Below are positions 41,475 through 50,396 of a stretch of 64,000 bases of DNA, piece after piece. Source of the DNA: Actinomadura hibisca NBRC 15177 (GTDB lineage Bacteria; Actinomycetota; Actinomycetes; Streptosporangiales; Streptosporangiaceae); the NCBI RefSeq assembly GCF_001552635.1, contig NZ_BCRO01000001.1:1-64000 (forward strand). The letters are read 5' to 3'. How positions within the stretch are numbered: position 1 is the stretch's first letter; every line of letters starts with the position of its first letter. The notes below the pieces were generated by a model. It made no database searches. It saw nothing but the letters and a program-made list of their open reading frames with translations, and was not told the origin of the DNA. The position numbers and the translations under genes were made by a program.

Positions 41475-43097
41475 TCAGCCGGCCTGAGAGGCGTCGTACT
41501 CGGTCTTGTACTCCTCGACGACCTGGCGCAGCCAGGTGCCGATCTTCTCGTAGGCGTCGCTCGGCAGGTTGGCCAGGCTGACCCGCACGCTCCAGCCGGG
41601 CCCGTCGAAGCCGCCGCCGTTCAGCAGCACCACCGAGCCCTTCTCGGCGAGCCGGAACACCGGGTCGGCCGGCTCGAAGTTGGCCTGGAGCCAGTCGGCG
41701 AAGCCCTTGTCGAAGGTCCGCTCGACGTAGCTGAGGATGTCGAGCTCGACGTAGTAGTGCGCGGCGTGCTCGTCGTGCGGCACCGGCACGCCCATGCCCT
41801 TGACCAGCGAGTGCAGCCGCCGCGCGATGACGCTCTGGCAGATCCGCTTGTACTCGCCCTCCTCGTCCAGCAGGGCGAACAGCGCGAACAGCGCCATCTG
41901 CGCCTGCTGCGGCGTGGACAGCCCGGCGGTGTGGTTGAGCGCGACGTCGCGGGAGTCGGCGACCAGCCGGTCGATGAAGCGGAGCTTGTCCGGCTCCAGC
42001 GTGATCGAGCCGTAGCGCTCGCGCAGGCGCTGCTTGTCGGCGTCGGGCAGCCGCGCGATCCGCTCGTCGAAGACGTTGTCTTGGCTGAGCGAGATGACTC
42101 CCAGGCGCCAGCCGGTGCAGCCGAAGTACTTGCTGAAGGAGTAGACGCCGAGGGTGTTGCGCGGCGCGGCCGCCATCAGCGAGCGGAAGCCGCTGACGAA
42201 GGTGCCGTAGACGTCGTCGGTGATGATGGCGAGATCCGGGTTGTCCCGCCCGACGATCTCGGCGATCCGGTCGAGCGTGCCGGGCGCCAGCATGACCGAC
42301 GGGGGGTTGGACGGGTTGACCAGGAACAGCGCCTTGACCTTGGGGTCGCGCAGCTTGTCGATCTCGTCGTCGGCGTACTGCCAGGTGTGCACGCCCTGCT
42401 GGTCGGTGCAGTCGGCCTTCAGCTCCAGCACGTCGAAGGCGTAGCGCTCCAGCTTGGGGATCTCCAGGTAGGGCGTGAAGACCGGCGTCATGATGGCGAT
42501 CGTGTCGCCCTTCCCGAGCAGCCCGTTGACCTGGAGCGAGTCGAACAGGTAGCACATCGCGGCGGTGCCGCCCTCGGTGGGGAACAGGTCGAAGGGCGCG
42601 TCGGGCTCGCGGTCGGCGTGCATCTCCTGCACCAGGTAGCGGGCCACGACCCGCTCGACGTGCGCGAGCGAGCGCGGCGGCATCGGGTAGTGGTCGCCGA
42701 TGATCGCGTCGGCCAGCTCGCCGACCCAGGAGTCGGCGTCGAAGCCGAGCCGAGAGACGCCGTACTCGACCGAGGCGCTCAGCAGGTCCGCGCCGGACTC
42801 GCCGCGGTGCTCGGCGAGGAAGGCGGTGAGGCGGCCGGCGATGCCCTCGCTCTGCGGCATGCCGCCGAGGCCCTCCCACTCGTCCCAGTCGCGCCGCGTC
42901 TCGCCGGTCGCGAACCGGCCGAGCAGCCAGAACGCGTCGCGCGGCACGGTGGCGGTCCAGTTGGGGTTGCCGCGCCCGGCGTTCAGCATGGTGACGGCCG
43001 CGAGCCTGGTGTTGTCGTCGGCCAGGGTGATCAGCTCGTCCTTGAGCTCGAACGGGCTCAGCGCCTCCCAGCGCCTCTCCTCGTCGCGCGTGGTCAT
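41475..43097 (-). CDS. aspD: Bifunctional aspartate aminotransferase/aspartate 4-decarboxylase
   Basis: A 540-residue PLP enzyme; the length and sequence fit L-aspartate beta-decarboxylase (EC 4.1.1.12), clearly longer than ordinary aminotransferases (~400). Motifs: LNAGRGNPNW at the N-terminus, PTEGGTAAMCYLF, LVNPSNPPSV, IITDDVYGTFV, YSFSKYFGCTGWRLG (Schiff-base Lys) and SVRVSLANL (C-terminal carboxylate Arg). It converts aspartate to alanine plus CO2, consuming a cytoplasmic proton. It is flanked on both sides by AspT-type antiporter genes in the same direction, which strongly supports the role. Confidence 0.93.
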   Translation of the reverse strand: MTTRDEERRWEALSPFELKDELITLADDNTRLAAVTMLNAGRGNPNWTATVPRDAFWLLGRFATGETRRDWDEWEGLGGMPQSEGIAGRLTAFLAEHRGESGADLLSASVEYGVSRLGFDADSWVGELADAIIGDHYPMPPRSLAHVERVVARYLVQEMHADREPDAPFDLFPTEGGTAAMCYLFDSLQVNGLLGKGDTIAIMTPVFTPYLEIPKLERYAFDVLELKADCTDQQGVHTWQYADDEIDKLRDPKVKALFLVNPSNPPSVMLAPGTLDRIAEIVGRDNPDLAIITDDVYGTFVSGFRSLMAAAPRNTLGVYSFSKYFGCTGWRLGVISLSQDNVFDERIARLPDADKQRLRERYGSITLEPDKLRFIDRLVADSRDVALNHTAGLSTPQQAQMALFALFALLDEEGEYKRICQSVIARRLHSLVKGMGVPVPHDEHAAHYYVELDILSYVERTFDKGFADWLQANFEPADPVFRLAEKGSVVLLNGGGFDGPGWSVRVSLANLPSDAYEKIGTWLRQVVEEYKTEYDASQAG

Positions 43098-43155
43098 GGT
43101 GGTTCCTCCGGGATGCGGGTCGGGCGTGTGGTTCGGGCGATGTGGGCGGTGCGGG

Positions 43156-44853
43156 TCAGGCCAGGAGGGCGACGATGATCGTTCCCCAGATGGTCAGCAG
43201 CGTGTTGCCGAGCGCGTACGGCACGGTGTAGCCCAGCACCGGGACCTGGCTGCGGGCGGTCTCGGTGATGGCGCCGATGGAGGCGGTGGTGGTGTTGGCC
43301 CCGGCGATCACCCCGAGCAGCACCGGGGTGTCGAACCTGAACAGCCACTTGCCCAGGTACAGGCAGACGATCATCGGGGTGAGCGTGACGACCAGGCCGC
43401 CGAGCACCAGCCCGACGCCCTGCTGCGCCACCCCGTGGATGAAGTCGGGCCCCGAGGAGATCCCGACGATGCCGACGAACAGGCACAACCCGCCGGTGTT
43501 CATCAGCCACTGCGCCGGGGCCGGGAAGCGGCCGAAGGTCGGGTGCCGGCCGCGCAGCCAGCCGAACAGCAGGCCCATGATGAGCGCGCCGCCACTGGTG
43601 CTGAGCCCGATCTTCTCCCCGGCGATCGTCAGCGCGGGGATGCCGATCAGACCGCCCAGCACGATGCCGAGGCCCACGTAGGACATGTCGGTGTCGTTGG
43701 CCGCGTGCACCGGGTAGCCCAGCTCTTTGGCCCGCGACTCCAGCAGGTCGCGCGGGCCCTGGACGAGCAGCTCGTCCCCCGAGTGCAGGACGGTCTGCGC
43801 GCTGAAGGGCACCTCCACGCCCGCGCGCACCAGCCTGCGGACGAACAGCAGGCGCGAGCGCGGGTCGGTGCGCAGTTCCCCGATCCGCTTGCCGACGAAG
43901 CGCTTGTCGGTGACGACCACCGGCAGCGTCTCGACCTCGTAGGACAGCACGTCGGGCGCGTCGAGCTCGGTCCCGACGCGGTCCATGTGCCCGGCGGTGA
44001 AGTCGGCGTGCGAGGCGGTGACCGTCACCTCGTCCCCGGCGCGCAGCACGGTGCCGAGCGTGGTGACGTCGGTCTTGCCGTCGCGCTGGTAGCGGTAGAA
44101 GAAGACGCGGTGGCCGAGGTCCGCGGAGGCCCGCTCGGCGTCGCCGACGGTGGTGCCGTCCAGCTCCGAGCCCGGCTCGATCCGGTAGACCCGGCGCACC
44201 ACGCGGGTGTAGGCGGGGGCCAGGTCGGGATCGTCGTCGCCGATGCCGAGGCGGCCCTCCAGGGCGTGGCTCGCGGCGGCCAGGTCCCTGGTCCCGACCA
44301 TGCGCGGCGCGATCCGCGACAGGAAGTAGGCCGCGGCGGCGGTGCCGACCAGGTAGCAGACCGCGTACCCGACCGGGATCTGGTTGACGTACTCCTGCTT
44401 GACGTCGGCGGGCAGGTTCAGCTGGTTGATCGCGGCCCCGGCGGTGCCGATGACCGACGACTGGGTCAGGCCGCCCGCCAGCAGGCCCGCGCCCCAGCCG
44501 GGCCCGTAGCCGAGCGCCTTGGCCATCGCGTAGGCCACGCCGAGGCCGATGACGCACGAGATCAGCGCGAGCAGGAGCTGCGGCACCCCGCCCTTGCGCA
44601 GCCCGGCGAAGAACTGCGGCCCGACCTGGTAGCCCAGCGCGAACAGGAAGGCGATGAAGGCGACGGTCTTGACCAGGTCGGGGATGGCGATGTCGAGCTG
44701 GCCGACCAGCACGCCCGCCAGCAGCGTGCCGGTGACCGAGCCGAGCGTGAACGACCGGTAGCGCAGGCGGCCGACCAGGAAGCCGAGCGCGAGCGTGAGG
44801 AAGATCGCCAGCTCGGGGTGCGCGCGCAGCACGTCCACCAGCCACGACCACAC
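43156..44853 (-). CDS. aspT: AspT/YidE-YbjL-family aspartate:alanine antiporter, upstream copy
   Basis: A 565-residue paralogue of the transporter at 39776: N-terminal membrane half (LAIFLTLALGFLVGRLRYRSFTLGSVTGTLLAGVLVGQ), two TrkA-C-like modules in the middle (ELDGTTVGDAERA, LRAGDEVTVT, GKRIGELRTDP, LHSGDELLVQG), and a C-terminal membrane half with LSTSGGALIMGLLFGWLRGRHP and GVIAGANTTTASIGAITETA. GTG 44853 has GGGAGG 6 bp upstream. It is first in the operon, 58 bp before aspD. The two copies differ in the LGT/STSGG and QQCST/ANTTT substrate-region motifs, so they may have different specificities. Confidence 0.9.
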   Translation of the reverse strand: MWSWLVDVLRAHPELAIFLTLALGFLVGRLRYRSFTLGSVTGTLLAGVLVGQLDIAIPDLVKTVAFIAFLFALGYQVGPQFFAGLRKGGVPQLLLALISCVIGLGVAYAMAKALGYGPGWGAGLLAGGLTQSSVIGTAGAAINQLNLPADVKQEYVNQIPVGYAVCYLVGTAAAAYFLSRIAPRMVGTRDLAAASHALEGRLGIGDDDPDLAPAYTRVVRRVYRIEPGSELDGTTVGDAERASADLGHRVFFYRYQRDGKTDVTTLGTVLRAGDEVTVTASHADFTAGHMDRVGTELDAPDVLSYEVETLPVVVTDKRFVGKRIGELRTDPRSRLLFVRRLVRAGVEVPFSAQTVLHSGDELLVQGPRDLLESRAKELGYPVHAANDTDMSYVGLGIVLGGLIGIPALTIAGEKIGLSTSGGALIMGLLFGWLRGRHPTFGRFPAPAQWLMNTGGLCLFVGIVGISSGPDFIHGVAQQGVGLVLGGLVVTLTPMIVCLYLGKWLFRFDTPVLLGVIAGANTTTASIGAITETARSQVPVLGYTVPYALGNTLLTIWGTIIVALLA

Positions 44854-44909
44854 GGGCGGCCTCCCGATCCCTGAGACGGCGGGTCCGGAGGGAGGGCGGC
44901 CGGGGTGCG

Positions 44910-44942
44910 CCCTGCGACGCCCGCCCGGCGGGCGTCGCAGGG
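44910..44942. terminator. Strong hairpin downstream of SDR gene, upstream of aspT
   Basis: Perfect 15-base arms (44910-44924 and 44928-44942) around CCG. It lies 57 bp before the aspT start and 222 bp after the SDR stop, so it should isolate the asp operon from leftward read-through. Confidence 0.7.
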
Positions 44943-45107
44943 GCTACCTATCCGCGCGCGGGCGGCGGTGAACCGGGCTTTGCCAAGCCATGATCGCGGC
45001 ACGACGGTGTCTTGCGCCGCCGCTGGTGGTCACGCGGCGGCGGACCCGGGGTGGCGCACGGTGGTCACGCGGTGGGCCCGCGGCGGGCATGCGGTGGTGG
45101 GCACACG

Positions 45108-45149
45108 CTGGGAGACACGTGCTGGGAGGCACGTGTTGGCAGGCACGGC
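45108..45149. repeat. Three tandem ~14-bp repeats
   Basis: CTGGGAGACACGTG, CTGGGAGGCACGTG and a more degenerate TTGGCAGGCACGGC follow one another, just after the SDR stop, within a longer GGTGG/CACG-rich non-coding stretch (about 45000-45160). Probably slippage-derived. Confidence 0.6.
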
Positions 45150-45164
45150 CGCGCGCCCGCCGGG

Positions 45165-46046
45165 TCAGCGCGCGGCGCGCGCCGCCGCCGCGCCGCCCGC
45201 GCCGACCAGGTCGTTGCTGGCGCCGTCGGCCAGCCAGTTCGCCTCGTGCGCCGCCATCACGCGGCGGGCGTGCCGGGTGATGACGGCCGGGAGCGCGGCG
45301 CGCGCGATCTGGAGGGCGGGCAACCACGCCTGCCCGTACACGTGCGGGCGGCGCGCGGCCATCCCGGCCAGCAACCGCGCGGTGGTCGGGCGCAGCGGGT
45401 AGGTGCGGTTGGCCGGGAACGGCAGCCCGGCGCGCATGACGCGCAGCGCGTCGTTGGCGTCGGCCCCGCGCACCATGTCGGTGTCGGTCCAGCTCAGGTA
45501 GCCGACGCCCACGGTCACGCCGTGGTGGGCGGTCTCGGCGCGCAGGCTGTGCGCGAACGCCTCCACCCCGGCCTTGCTGGCGGTGTAGGCCGCCATCATC
45601 GGCGCCGAGCACAGCGCCGCCAGCGACGCCACCTGGAAGAAGTGGCCCCGGCTCCGCTTCAGGGCGGGCAGGAAGGCGCGGGCGGTGTTGACGCTGCCGA
45701 GCAGGTTGACCTCGATGACCTTGTTGAAGGTGCGCGGGTCGGAGTACTCGACCGGGCCGCCGGTGGCGATCCCGGCGTTGGCGACCACCACGTCCACCCG
45801 GCCGTAGTGCTCGACGATCTCGGCGGCGGCGCGGGCGAGGGCGTCGCCGTCGGTGACGTCCACCTCCCACCAGCGCGCGGCCGGGCCGCACGCGGCCGCG
45901 GCGGCGGCCAGCTCGCCCGGCTCCAGGCCGAGCAGCGCCACCCGCGCGCCCCCGGACGCCGCCCCGCGCGCCAGCAGCGCGCCCAGCCCGCGTGCGGCGC
46001 CGGTCACGACGACGACCTGTCCCGCGAAGTCCATGGTGTTGCCCAA
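45165..46046 (-). CDS. Short-chain dehydrogenase/reductase (SDR)
   Basis: About 293 residues, classical SDR: VVVVTGAARGLGALLARG (cofactor loop), DVTD, VANAGIATGG, catalytic YTASKAG and QVASLAALC (Ser). C-terminal region is longer than usual, with AWLPALQIARAALPAVITRHARR, a possible membrane-associating amphipathic segment, ending Gly/Ala-rich. TTG 46046 has GGAGG 9 bp upstream; in-frame ATG 46034 is the alternative. It resembles SDRs annotated as lipid or steroid dehydrogenases, but the substrate is unknown. Confidence 0.85.
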   Translation of the reverse strand: MGNTMDFAGQVVVVTGAARGLGALLARGAASGGARVALLGLEPGELAAAAAACGPAARWWEVDVTDGDALARAAAEIVEHYGRVDVVVANAGIATGGPVEYSDPRTFNKVIEVNLLGSVNTARAFLPALKRSRGHFFQVASLAALCSAPMMAAYTASKAGVEAFAHSLRAETAHHGVTVGVGYLSWTDTDMVRGADANDALRVMRAGLPFPANRTYPLRPTTARLLAGMAARRPHVYGQAWLPALQIARAALPAVITRHARRVMAAHEANWLADGASNDLVGAGGAAAARAAR

Positions 46047-46229
46047 CGAAGACCGCCTCCGGATAGAACGGGGTTACCCACTGGTAGGTGACGAGCAGCA
46101 GGGTAGACCATCCGTCCAATAGCCCGGCGGCCGGGCTCCCGCCCCGGCGGGGCGCGGGTCCGGCTCGCGGGCCGAGGTCACCGGTCCGGGTCACCGGCCG
46201 AGGTCACCAGTCCGGGCCGCAGGTCCAGG

Positions 46230-47210
46230 TCACAGGTCCAGGTGGACGCGCACGGTGGTGCCGTCCGGCCCGGTGTGCACCCGCACCAGGTCGGCCAGGT
46301 GGTTGACCATGATCAGGCCGCGGCCGCCGTCGGTGCCCAGGCGCACCGGCACGAGCCCGGCCAGCGGGTCGGTGATCATCCCGCCGTCGCGCACCTCGCA
46401 GACCACCTGCCCGCCCTCGGCCCAGACCCGCACGACGCCGGCGCCGAGGCCGTGCACGACCGAGTTGGCGGCCAGCTCGTTGACCACCAGCTCCAGGTCG
46501 CCCACGCGCACCGGGTCCAGGCCGAACGCGGCGGCCCGCTCGCAGGTGAAGCGCCGCACCTCGGGCAGCGCGTCCAGGTCGAAGGCCATCAGGTCGGCGT
46601 CCACCGGGACCGGCAGCCTTCGGTTGTAGCGGCTGATGACGTGTTCGGGGGCGTAGGCGTCGCTCGCGCGCGTCCCGTGCCGGTCGATCAACGTGGGGTG
46701 GGTGGCGCGGGCGTCGGCCAGCACGTCCGGGGCCAGGCCGGCCACGTCGTAGGGGCACAGGATCGTCACCGGCCGCCCGGCGAACGCCAGGTTGATCAGC
46801 GCTTCGTACCGGGCGCAGGCCGGGTACTCCAGGTCGGTGCGGCCCGGCCAGACCGGCTCGCCGATGATGCGCGCCCGCCCGCCGTCGCCGTGCCGGTCGG
46901 CGAACTCGCGCAGCACGCCGGGGATGATGCGGCCGGGGTTGCGGCCCGCCCGGGTCATGTCCAGCCAGGTGATCCGGGCGGCGTCGGCGCCCAGCGCCTC
47001 GCGCAGCGGCGCGAGCCGGGGGCCGGGGACCGCCACCGCGGCGGGCTCGCCCGCCGCCAGCCCGTCGCGCAGGAACGCGACCGTGCCGTCCAGGTACTCC
47101 CGGTCGCCGTCGTAGAAGAGCGCCGGATGCGCGAACGGGGCGCCCGCCTCGGGGGCCGGCCAGGTCCGCGTCAGGGCGCCGCCTCGACGGCGGGAGGTCT
47201 GCGGCGACAT
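46230..47210 (-). CDS. RsbA-like sensor/anti-sigma kinase (MEDS plus HATPase domain)
   Basis: About 326 residues. An N-terminal MEDS (DcmR-type sensory) domain at ~25-195 (HPALFYDGDREYLDGTVAFLRDGLAAGEPAAVAVPG ... RIIGEPVWPGR, ALINLAFAGRPVTILCPYD) is followed by an HATPase_c domain (~225-325) with LELVVNELAANSVVHG (N-box), EVRDGG and GLIMVNHLADLVRVHTGPDGTTVRVHL. This is the architecture of actinobacterial RsbA-like anti-sigma regulators working in partner switching with STAS proteins and SpoIIE phosphatases (one lies at 38368). The start is uncertain: ATG 47210 has no good ribosome-binding site, and ATG 47258 sits directly behind AAAAGG. Confidence 0.87.
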   Translation of the reverse strand: MSPQTSRRRGGALTRTWPAPEAGAPFAHPALFYDGDREYLDGTVAFLRDGLAAGEPAAVAVPGPRLAPLREALGADAARITWLDMTRAGRNPGRIIPGVLREFADRHGDGGRARIIGEPVWPGRTDLEYPACARYEALINLAFAGRPVTILCPYDVAGLAPDVLADARATHPTLIDRHGTRASDAYAPEHVISRYNRRLPVPVDADLMAFDLDALPEVRRFTCERAAAFGLDPVRVGDLELVVNELAANSVVHGLGAGVVRVWAEGGQVVCEVRDGGMITDPLAGLVPVRLGTDGGRGLIMVNHLADLVRVHTGPDGTTVRVHLDL

Positions 47211-47409
47211 CGCATCGAGCGTACGCGCCGGAGGAAGCGGAGGCTCGTGCAGGATCATCCTTTTAAGCCCCCCGAAGTCGTTCAGCCGCAGTCACCGGGA
47301 CCGCTACCCCGCCAAGGACCGCGAAAACGAGGTCTCCGGGGCCGGTTCCCAGGTCCAGTCCGGTGCCGGGGGCGCGGCCGTGCCGGACGTCGCCGTCCTC
47401 GCAGGCAGC

Positions 47410-48507
47410 CTACGCCCTTCCGGACGGCCGCAGATCGGCGGCGTCCACCACGTCGGTGAGCAGGCCCCGGCGGCGGTAGGCGGCGCGCTGCCGGTCGGCG
47501 CCGGTGCCGCCCGCCAGCAGGCGCCGCAGCCCGGCGGTCGCCGCGTCGAGGTCGCCGTTGTCGGCCAGCGCGGGCCGGGCGTGCGCCAGCAGGTCGGCGG
47601 CCAGGTCGCGGAACCGCGCGGGCCGGCCGGTGCGGACGTCCACGCCGTCGCCGCCCAGCCCGTCGCGGGCCGCCAGCCAGTACGCCGCGCGCAACATCTC
47701 GGGCGCGGGGTCGGCCGCCTCCCGGCCCGCGTCGATCGCGGCCGCCGCGGTCTGCACCAGCGCCCGGACCAGCGCGGCGAACAGCGCGGCGTCCTCGGCG
47801 GTGAGGGCCACGTCGGCGAGCCGGACCTCCACCGTGGGCAGCCGCGCCGAGGGCCGCACGTCCCAGAACACCGTGGCCGGGTCCATCAGCGCGCCGCACT
47901 CCAGCAGCGTGCCCACCAGTTCCTCGTAGTGCTCGGCCGACCGGAAGAACGGCGGGGGGCCGGCCACCGGCCAGCGCGCCCACACCAGCGCCCGCCAGCA
48001 GGCGTGGCCGGTGTCGCGGCCCGCCCAGTAGGGGGAGTTGGCCGCCAGCGCCAGCAGCGTCGGCAACCACGGCCGCAGGTGGTTGCTGACCTGGACGGCG
48101 CGGTCGCGGTCGGGCATCTCCACGTGCACGTGGCAGGAGCAGATGCACTGCTCGTCGTCCAGCCCCCGGTAGGTCGCCAGGCTCTCGGCGTAGCGGGCGC
48201 CGGGGGTGATCGGCGCGGGCCGGGTCCCGCCCAGCACCGGCGTGCCGGTCGCGGCCAGCCGCACGCCCTCGGCCGCGCCCGCCGCCGCCATCGCCGCGCG
48301 CATCGCGCGGATCTGCTCGGTGAGCTTGGCCAGGTCGTCGCAGGGCGAGGTCTTGGCCTCGGCGAGGGTGCCGACCAGCTCGGTCGAGGCCCGGTCGCCG
48401 AGCGCGGCCGCGGCACGCCGCACCACCGGGCCCGCGCGCGGCACGACCTGGCGGGAGACCGGATCGACGACGAAGTACTCCTCCTCGATGCCGAATCTGA
48501 GGGGCAT
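47410..48507 (-). CDS. YbdK-type carboxylate-amine ligase (glutamate-cysteine ligase family 2)
   Basis: A 365-residue ATP-grasp-like GCS2 enzyme. N-terminal metal/substrate motif FGIEEEYFVVDP, then CICSCHVHVEMPDRDRAVQVSNHLRPWLPTLLALAANSPYW and TVEVRLADVALT. YbdK proteins have weak gamma-glutamylcysteine synthetase activity in vitro; their physiological role is not firm. Start ATG 48507 follows AGAGGTGG; the reading frame continues upstream without coding character. Actinobacteria use mycothiol rather than glutathione, so a role in ergothioneine-like or other gamma-glutamyl compounds is possible but speculative. Confidence 0.88.
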   Translation of the reverse strand: MPLRFGIEEEYFVVDPVSRQVVPRAGPVVRRAAAALGDRASTELVGTLAEAKTSPCDDLAKLTEQIRAMRAAMAAAGAAEGVRLAATGTPVLGGTRPAPITPGARYAESLATYRGLDDEQCICSCHVHVEMPDRDRAVQVSNHLRPWLPTLLALAANSPYWAGRDTGHACWRALVWARWPVAGPPPFFRSAEHYEELVGTLLECGALMDPATVFWDVRPSARLPTVEVRLADVALTAEDAALFAALVRALVQTAAAAIDAGREAADPAPEMLRAAYWLAARDGLGGDGVDVRTGRPARFRDLAADLLAHARPALADNGDLDAATAGLRRLLAGGTGADRQRAAYRRRGLLTDVVDAADLRPSGRA

Positions 48508-48689
48508 CCCACCACCTCTGGTCGGGGTCGCCTGGACGGAAGGCGCCGGAGCGGCCGCGCACCTCGACGGTACGTCGGTGAGCGGTTTCACACCACCGCA
48601 CCGCCCCCAGGGACTTTTGCCCCGCCGCGCAGCGGGCATGCGGGGACTGACCGAACCGTGGCACGACACGGTGAGAGAAGGTGATCCGG

Positions 48690-48821
48690 ATGCCGGACGT
48701 GACGTTCCCCGCCGGGCTCGCGATGATCGTGGTCTTCCTGGTGGCGCTGGTCCTGGCGGGCCTGTTCTACCTGGGCGACCGCCGCGAGGGCCCGCCCAAC
48801 GGCTCCGACCGCGGCCGCTGA
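48690..48821 (+). CDS. 43-residue single-span membrane protein
   Basis: A small open frame from ATG 48690 to TGA 48821. The product has a short N-terminus (MPDVTFPAG), one hydrophobic helix (residues ~10-28: LAMIVVFLVALVLAGLFYL), then a basic/polar tail DRREGPPNGSDRGR. Third positions are almost all G/C, and an AAGG lies 9-10 bp upstream of the ATG; a GTG at 48681 is an alternative start. It lies directly before a strong terminator. Function unknown; such one-helix proteins often regulate membrane complexes. Confidence 0.6.
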   Translation: MPDVTFPAGLAMIVVFLVALVLAGLFYLGDRREGPPNGSDRGR

Positions 48822-48830
48822 GGGGCCCGT

Positions 48831-48857
48831 GACCCCGCCCGCCGCGCGGGCGGGGTC
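48831..48857. terminator. Bidirectional terminator hairpin
   Basis: Perfect 12-base arms (48831-48842 and 48846-48857) with loop CGC, centred between the convergent ends of the two small membrane protein genes. Confidence 0.75.
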
Positions 48858-48893
48858 GGGCTCAGCGCGCGTCGTCGGGACGCCGACGGGGCG

Positions 48894-49127
48894 TCAGGCG
48901 CGCTCGTCGGCCAGCGCGACCTGGCGCTTCTCGGCGAGCACGACGTCGCCCATGACGTCCACGAGGAGGGCCAGCACCGCGCCCGCGGCCATGACCCCCG
49001 CCCCGGCCCAGAACATCGCCCAGCTCGGGCCCAGGCACAGCGCGACCCCGCTCACCGCGAAACCGACGAAGATCACGGCGACGGCGATCCAGGACTGGGG
49101 CCGGCCGGCGTGGCTGCCACTCGACAT
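48894..49127 (-). CDS. HGxxPAAW-like small membrane protein
   Basis: A 77-residue protein: a short Ser/Gly/His N-terminus with SHAGRPQSW (resembling the HGxxPAAW signature of a conserved actinobacterial family), then two membrane helices (IAVAVIFVGFAVSGVALCLG and AMFWAGAGVMAAGAVLALLVDVMG) and a charged tail. ATG 49127 has GAGGAA 7 bp upstream; ATG 49142 is possible but too close to its ribosome-binding site. Function unknown; the family is often encoded near trp or wall genes, not the case here. Confidence 0.72.
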   Translation of the reverse strand: MSSGSHAGRPQSWIAVAVIFVGFAVSGVALCLGPSWAMFWAGAGVMAAGAVLALLVDVMGDVVLAEKRQVALADERA

Positions 49128-49217
49128 GCGGGTCTTCCTCATTCACCTCGGTGGGGCGGACGACGCAGAACCCTAGCGAACACCCGCCCCACCAGGCACT
49201 CCGGGGCGTGCGAAGGC

Positions 49218-50396
49218 TCAGACGAACGCGCCGTGCCCGGTCGCCGCGCGCCCGACGATCAGCGTGTTGATCTCGCGGGTGCCCTCGTAGGAGTACAGCG
49301 CCTCGGCGTCGGCCACGAAGCGCCCGATGCCGTAGTCGAGCACGATGCCGTTGCCCGCCATCAGCTCGCGGCCCCAGCCGACGGTCTCCCGCATCCGGGT
49401 GGTGCAGTACGCCTTGGCCAGCGCCGAGTGCTCGTCGCGGTACTGCCCGGCGTCCTGGAGCTGGGCCAGCCGCGCCACCATGCCGAGCGAGGCGGTCGCG
49501 TTGCCGAGCATCTTCACCAGCAGGTCCTGCACGAGCTGGAACTTGGCGATGGGGCGGCCGAACTGCTCGCGGTCCACCGCGTAGTCGCGGGCGATCTCGT
49601 AGGCGGCCAGCATCACCCCGACCGCCTGCCAGGCCACGCCGCTGCGGGTGCGGCGCAGGATCCCGGCGGTGTCGCGGAACCCGCCCGCCTCGGCCAGCCG
49701 GTTCGCCTCGGGCACCCGGCAGTCGCTGAGCACGATGTCGGCGTTCTGCACGGTGCGCAGCGCGATCTTGTTCTCGATGCGGGTGGCGGCGAAGCCGGGC
49801 GTGCCCTTCTCCACCACGAAGCCCTTGACCTTGTCGTCGGCCTCGTCGCGGGCCCACACCACCACCAGGTCGGCGAAGGTGCCGTTGCCGATCCAGCGCT
49901 TGGCGCCGTTCAGCACCCACTCGTCGCCGTCGCGGCGCGCGGTGGTGCGCAGCCCCAGCGCCACGTCCGACCCGCCGTGCGGCTCGGTCAGCGCGAACGC
50001 GCCGATCTTCTCCATCCGCCCCATCGCGGGCAGCCACCGCTCGCGCTGCTCGGCGGAGCCGCACGCGCCGATGCTGCCCATCGCGAGGCCGGTGTGCACG
50101 CCGAAGAAGGTGGAGATCGACGGGTCGATCCGCGCCATGTCCAGCGCCAGGAACCCGGTCAGCATGCTGCTGGGCACCTCGCCGGGGCACTCCTCGTAGC
50201 CCAGTCCGGCGACGTTCAGCTCGCCGAACTTCTCGATCAGGTGGAAGGGGAACTCCGCCCGCGCCCAGCAGTCGTCGGCGATCGGCGCGACCTCGGTGGA
50301 CAGGAAGTCCCGGACGCGCCACAGGATCTCCTGCTCGGCCGGGGACAGCAGGTCCTGCATCTGGTAGAGGTCGCCGGGAAGCGGATCAAGGTTCAT
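49218..50396 (-). CDS. Acyl-CoA dehydrogenase, glutaryl-CoA dehydrogenase-like
   Basis: A 392-residue FAD-dependent acyl-CoA dehydrogenase. Motifs: GFLALDMARIDPSISTFFGVHTGLAMGSI, ALTEPHGGSDVALGLRTTARR, AKRWIGNG, and the C-terminal catalytic YEGTREINTLIVGRAATG with the usual Glu in place. The overall pattern resembles glutaryl-CoA dehydrogenases and related enzymes. It is divergent from the methylmalonyl-CoA mutase operon (142 bp between starts), suggesting a shared role in branched-chain, odd-chain or lysine-derived acyl-CoA catabolism. Whether it also decarboxylates cannot be told without the substrate-binding arginine being verified by alignment. Confidence 0.9.
   Translation of the reverse strand: MNLDPLPGDLYQMQDLLSPAEQEILWRVRDFLSTEVAPIADDCWARAEFPFHLIEKFGELNVAGLGYEECPGEVPSSMLTGFLALDMARIDPSISTFFGVHTGLAMGSIGACGSAEQRERWLPAMGRMEKIGAFALTEPHGGSDVALGLRTTARRDGDEWVLNGAKRWIGNGTFADLVVVWARDEADDKVKGFVVEKGTPGFAATRIENKIALRTVQNADIVLSDCRVPEANRLAEAGGFRDTAGILRRTRSGVAWQAVGVMLAAYEIARDYAVDREQFGRPIAKFQLVQDLLVKMLGNATASLGMVARLAQLQDAGQYRDEHSALAKAYCTTRMRETVGWGRELMAGNGIVLDYGIGRFVADAEALYSYEGTREINTLIVGRAATGHGAFV

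Noticed and set aside
45000..45164. GC-rich degenerate repeats resembling a small coding region or CRISPR
   Set aside because: Repeats are too short and adjacent without spacers; no coding bias.
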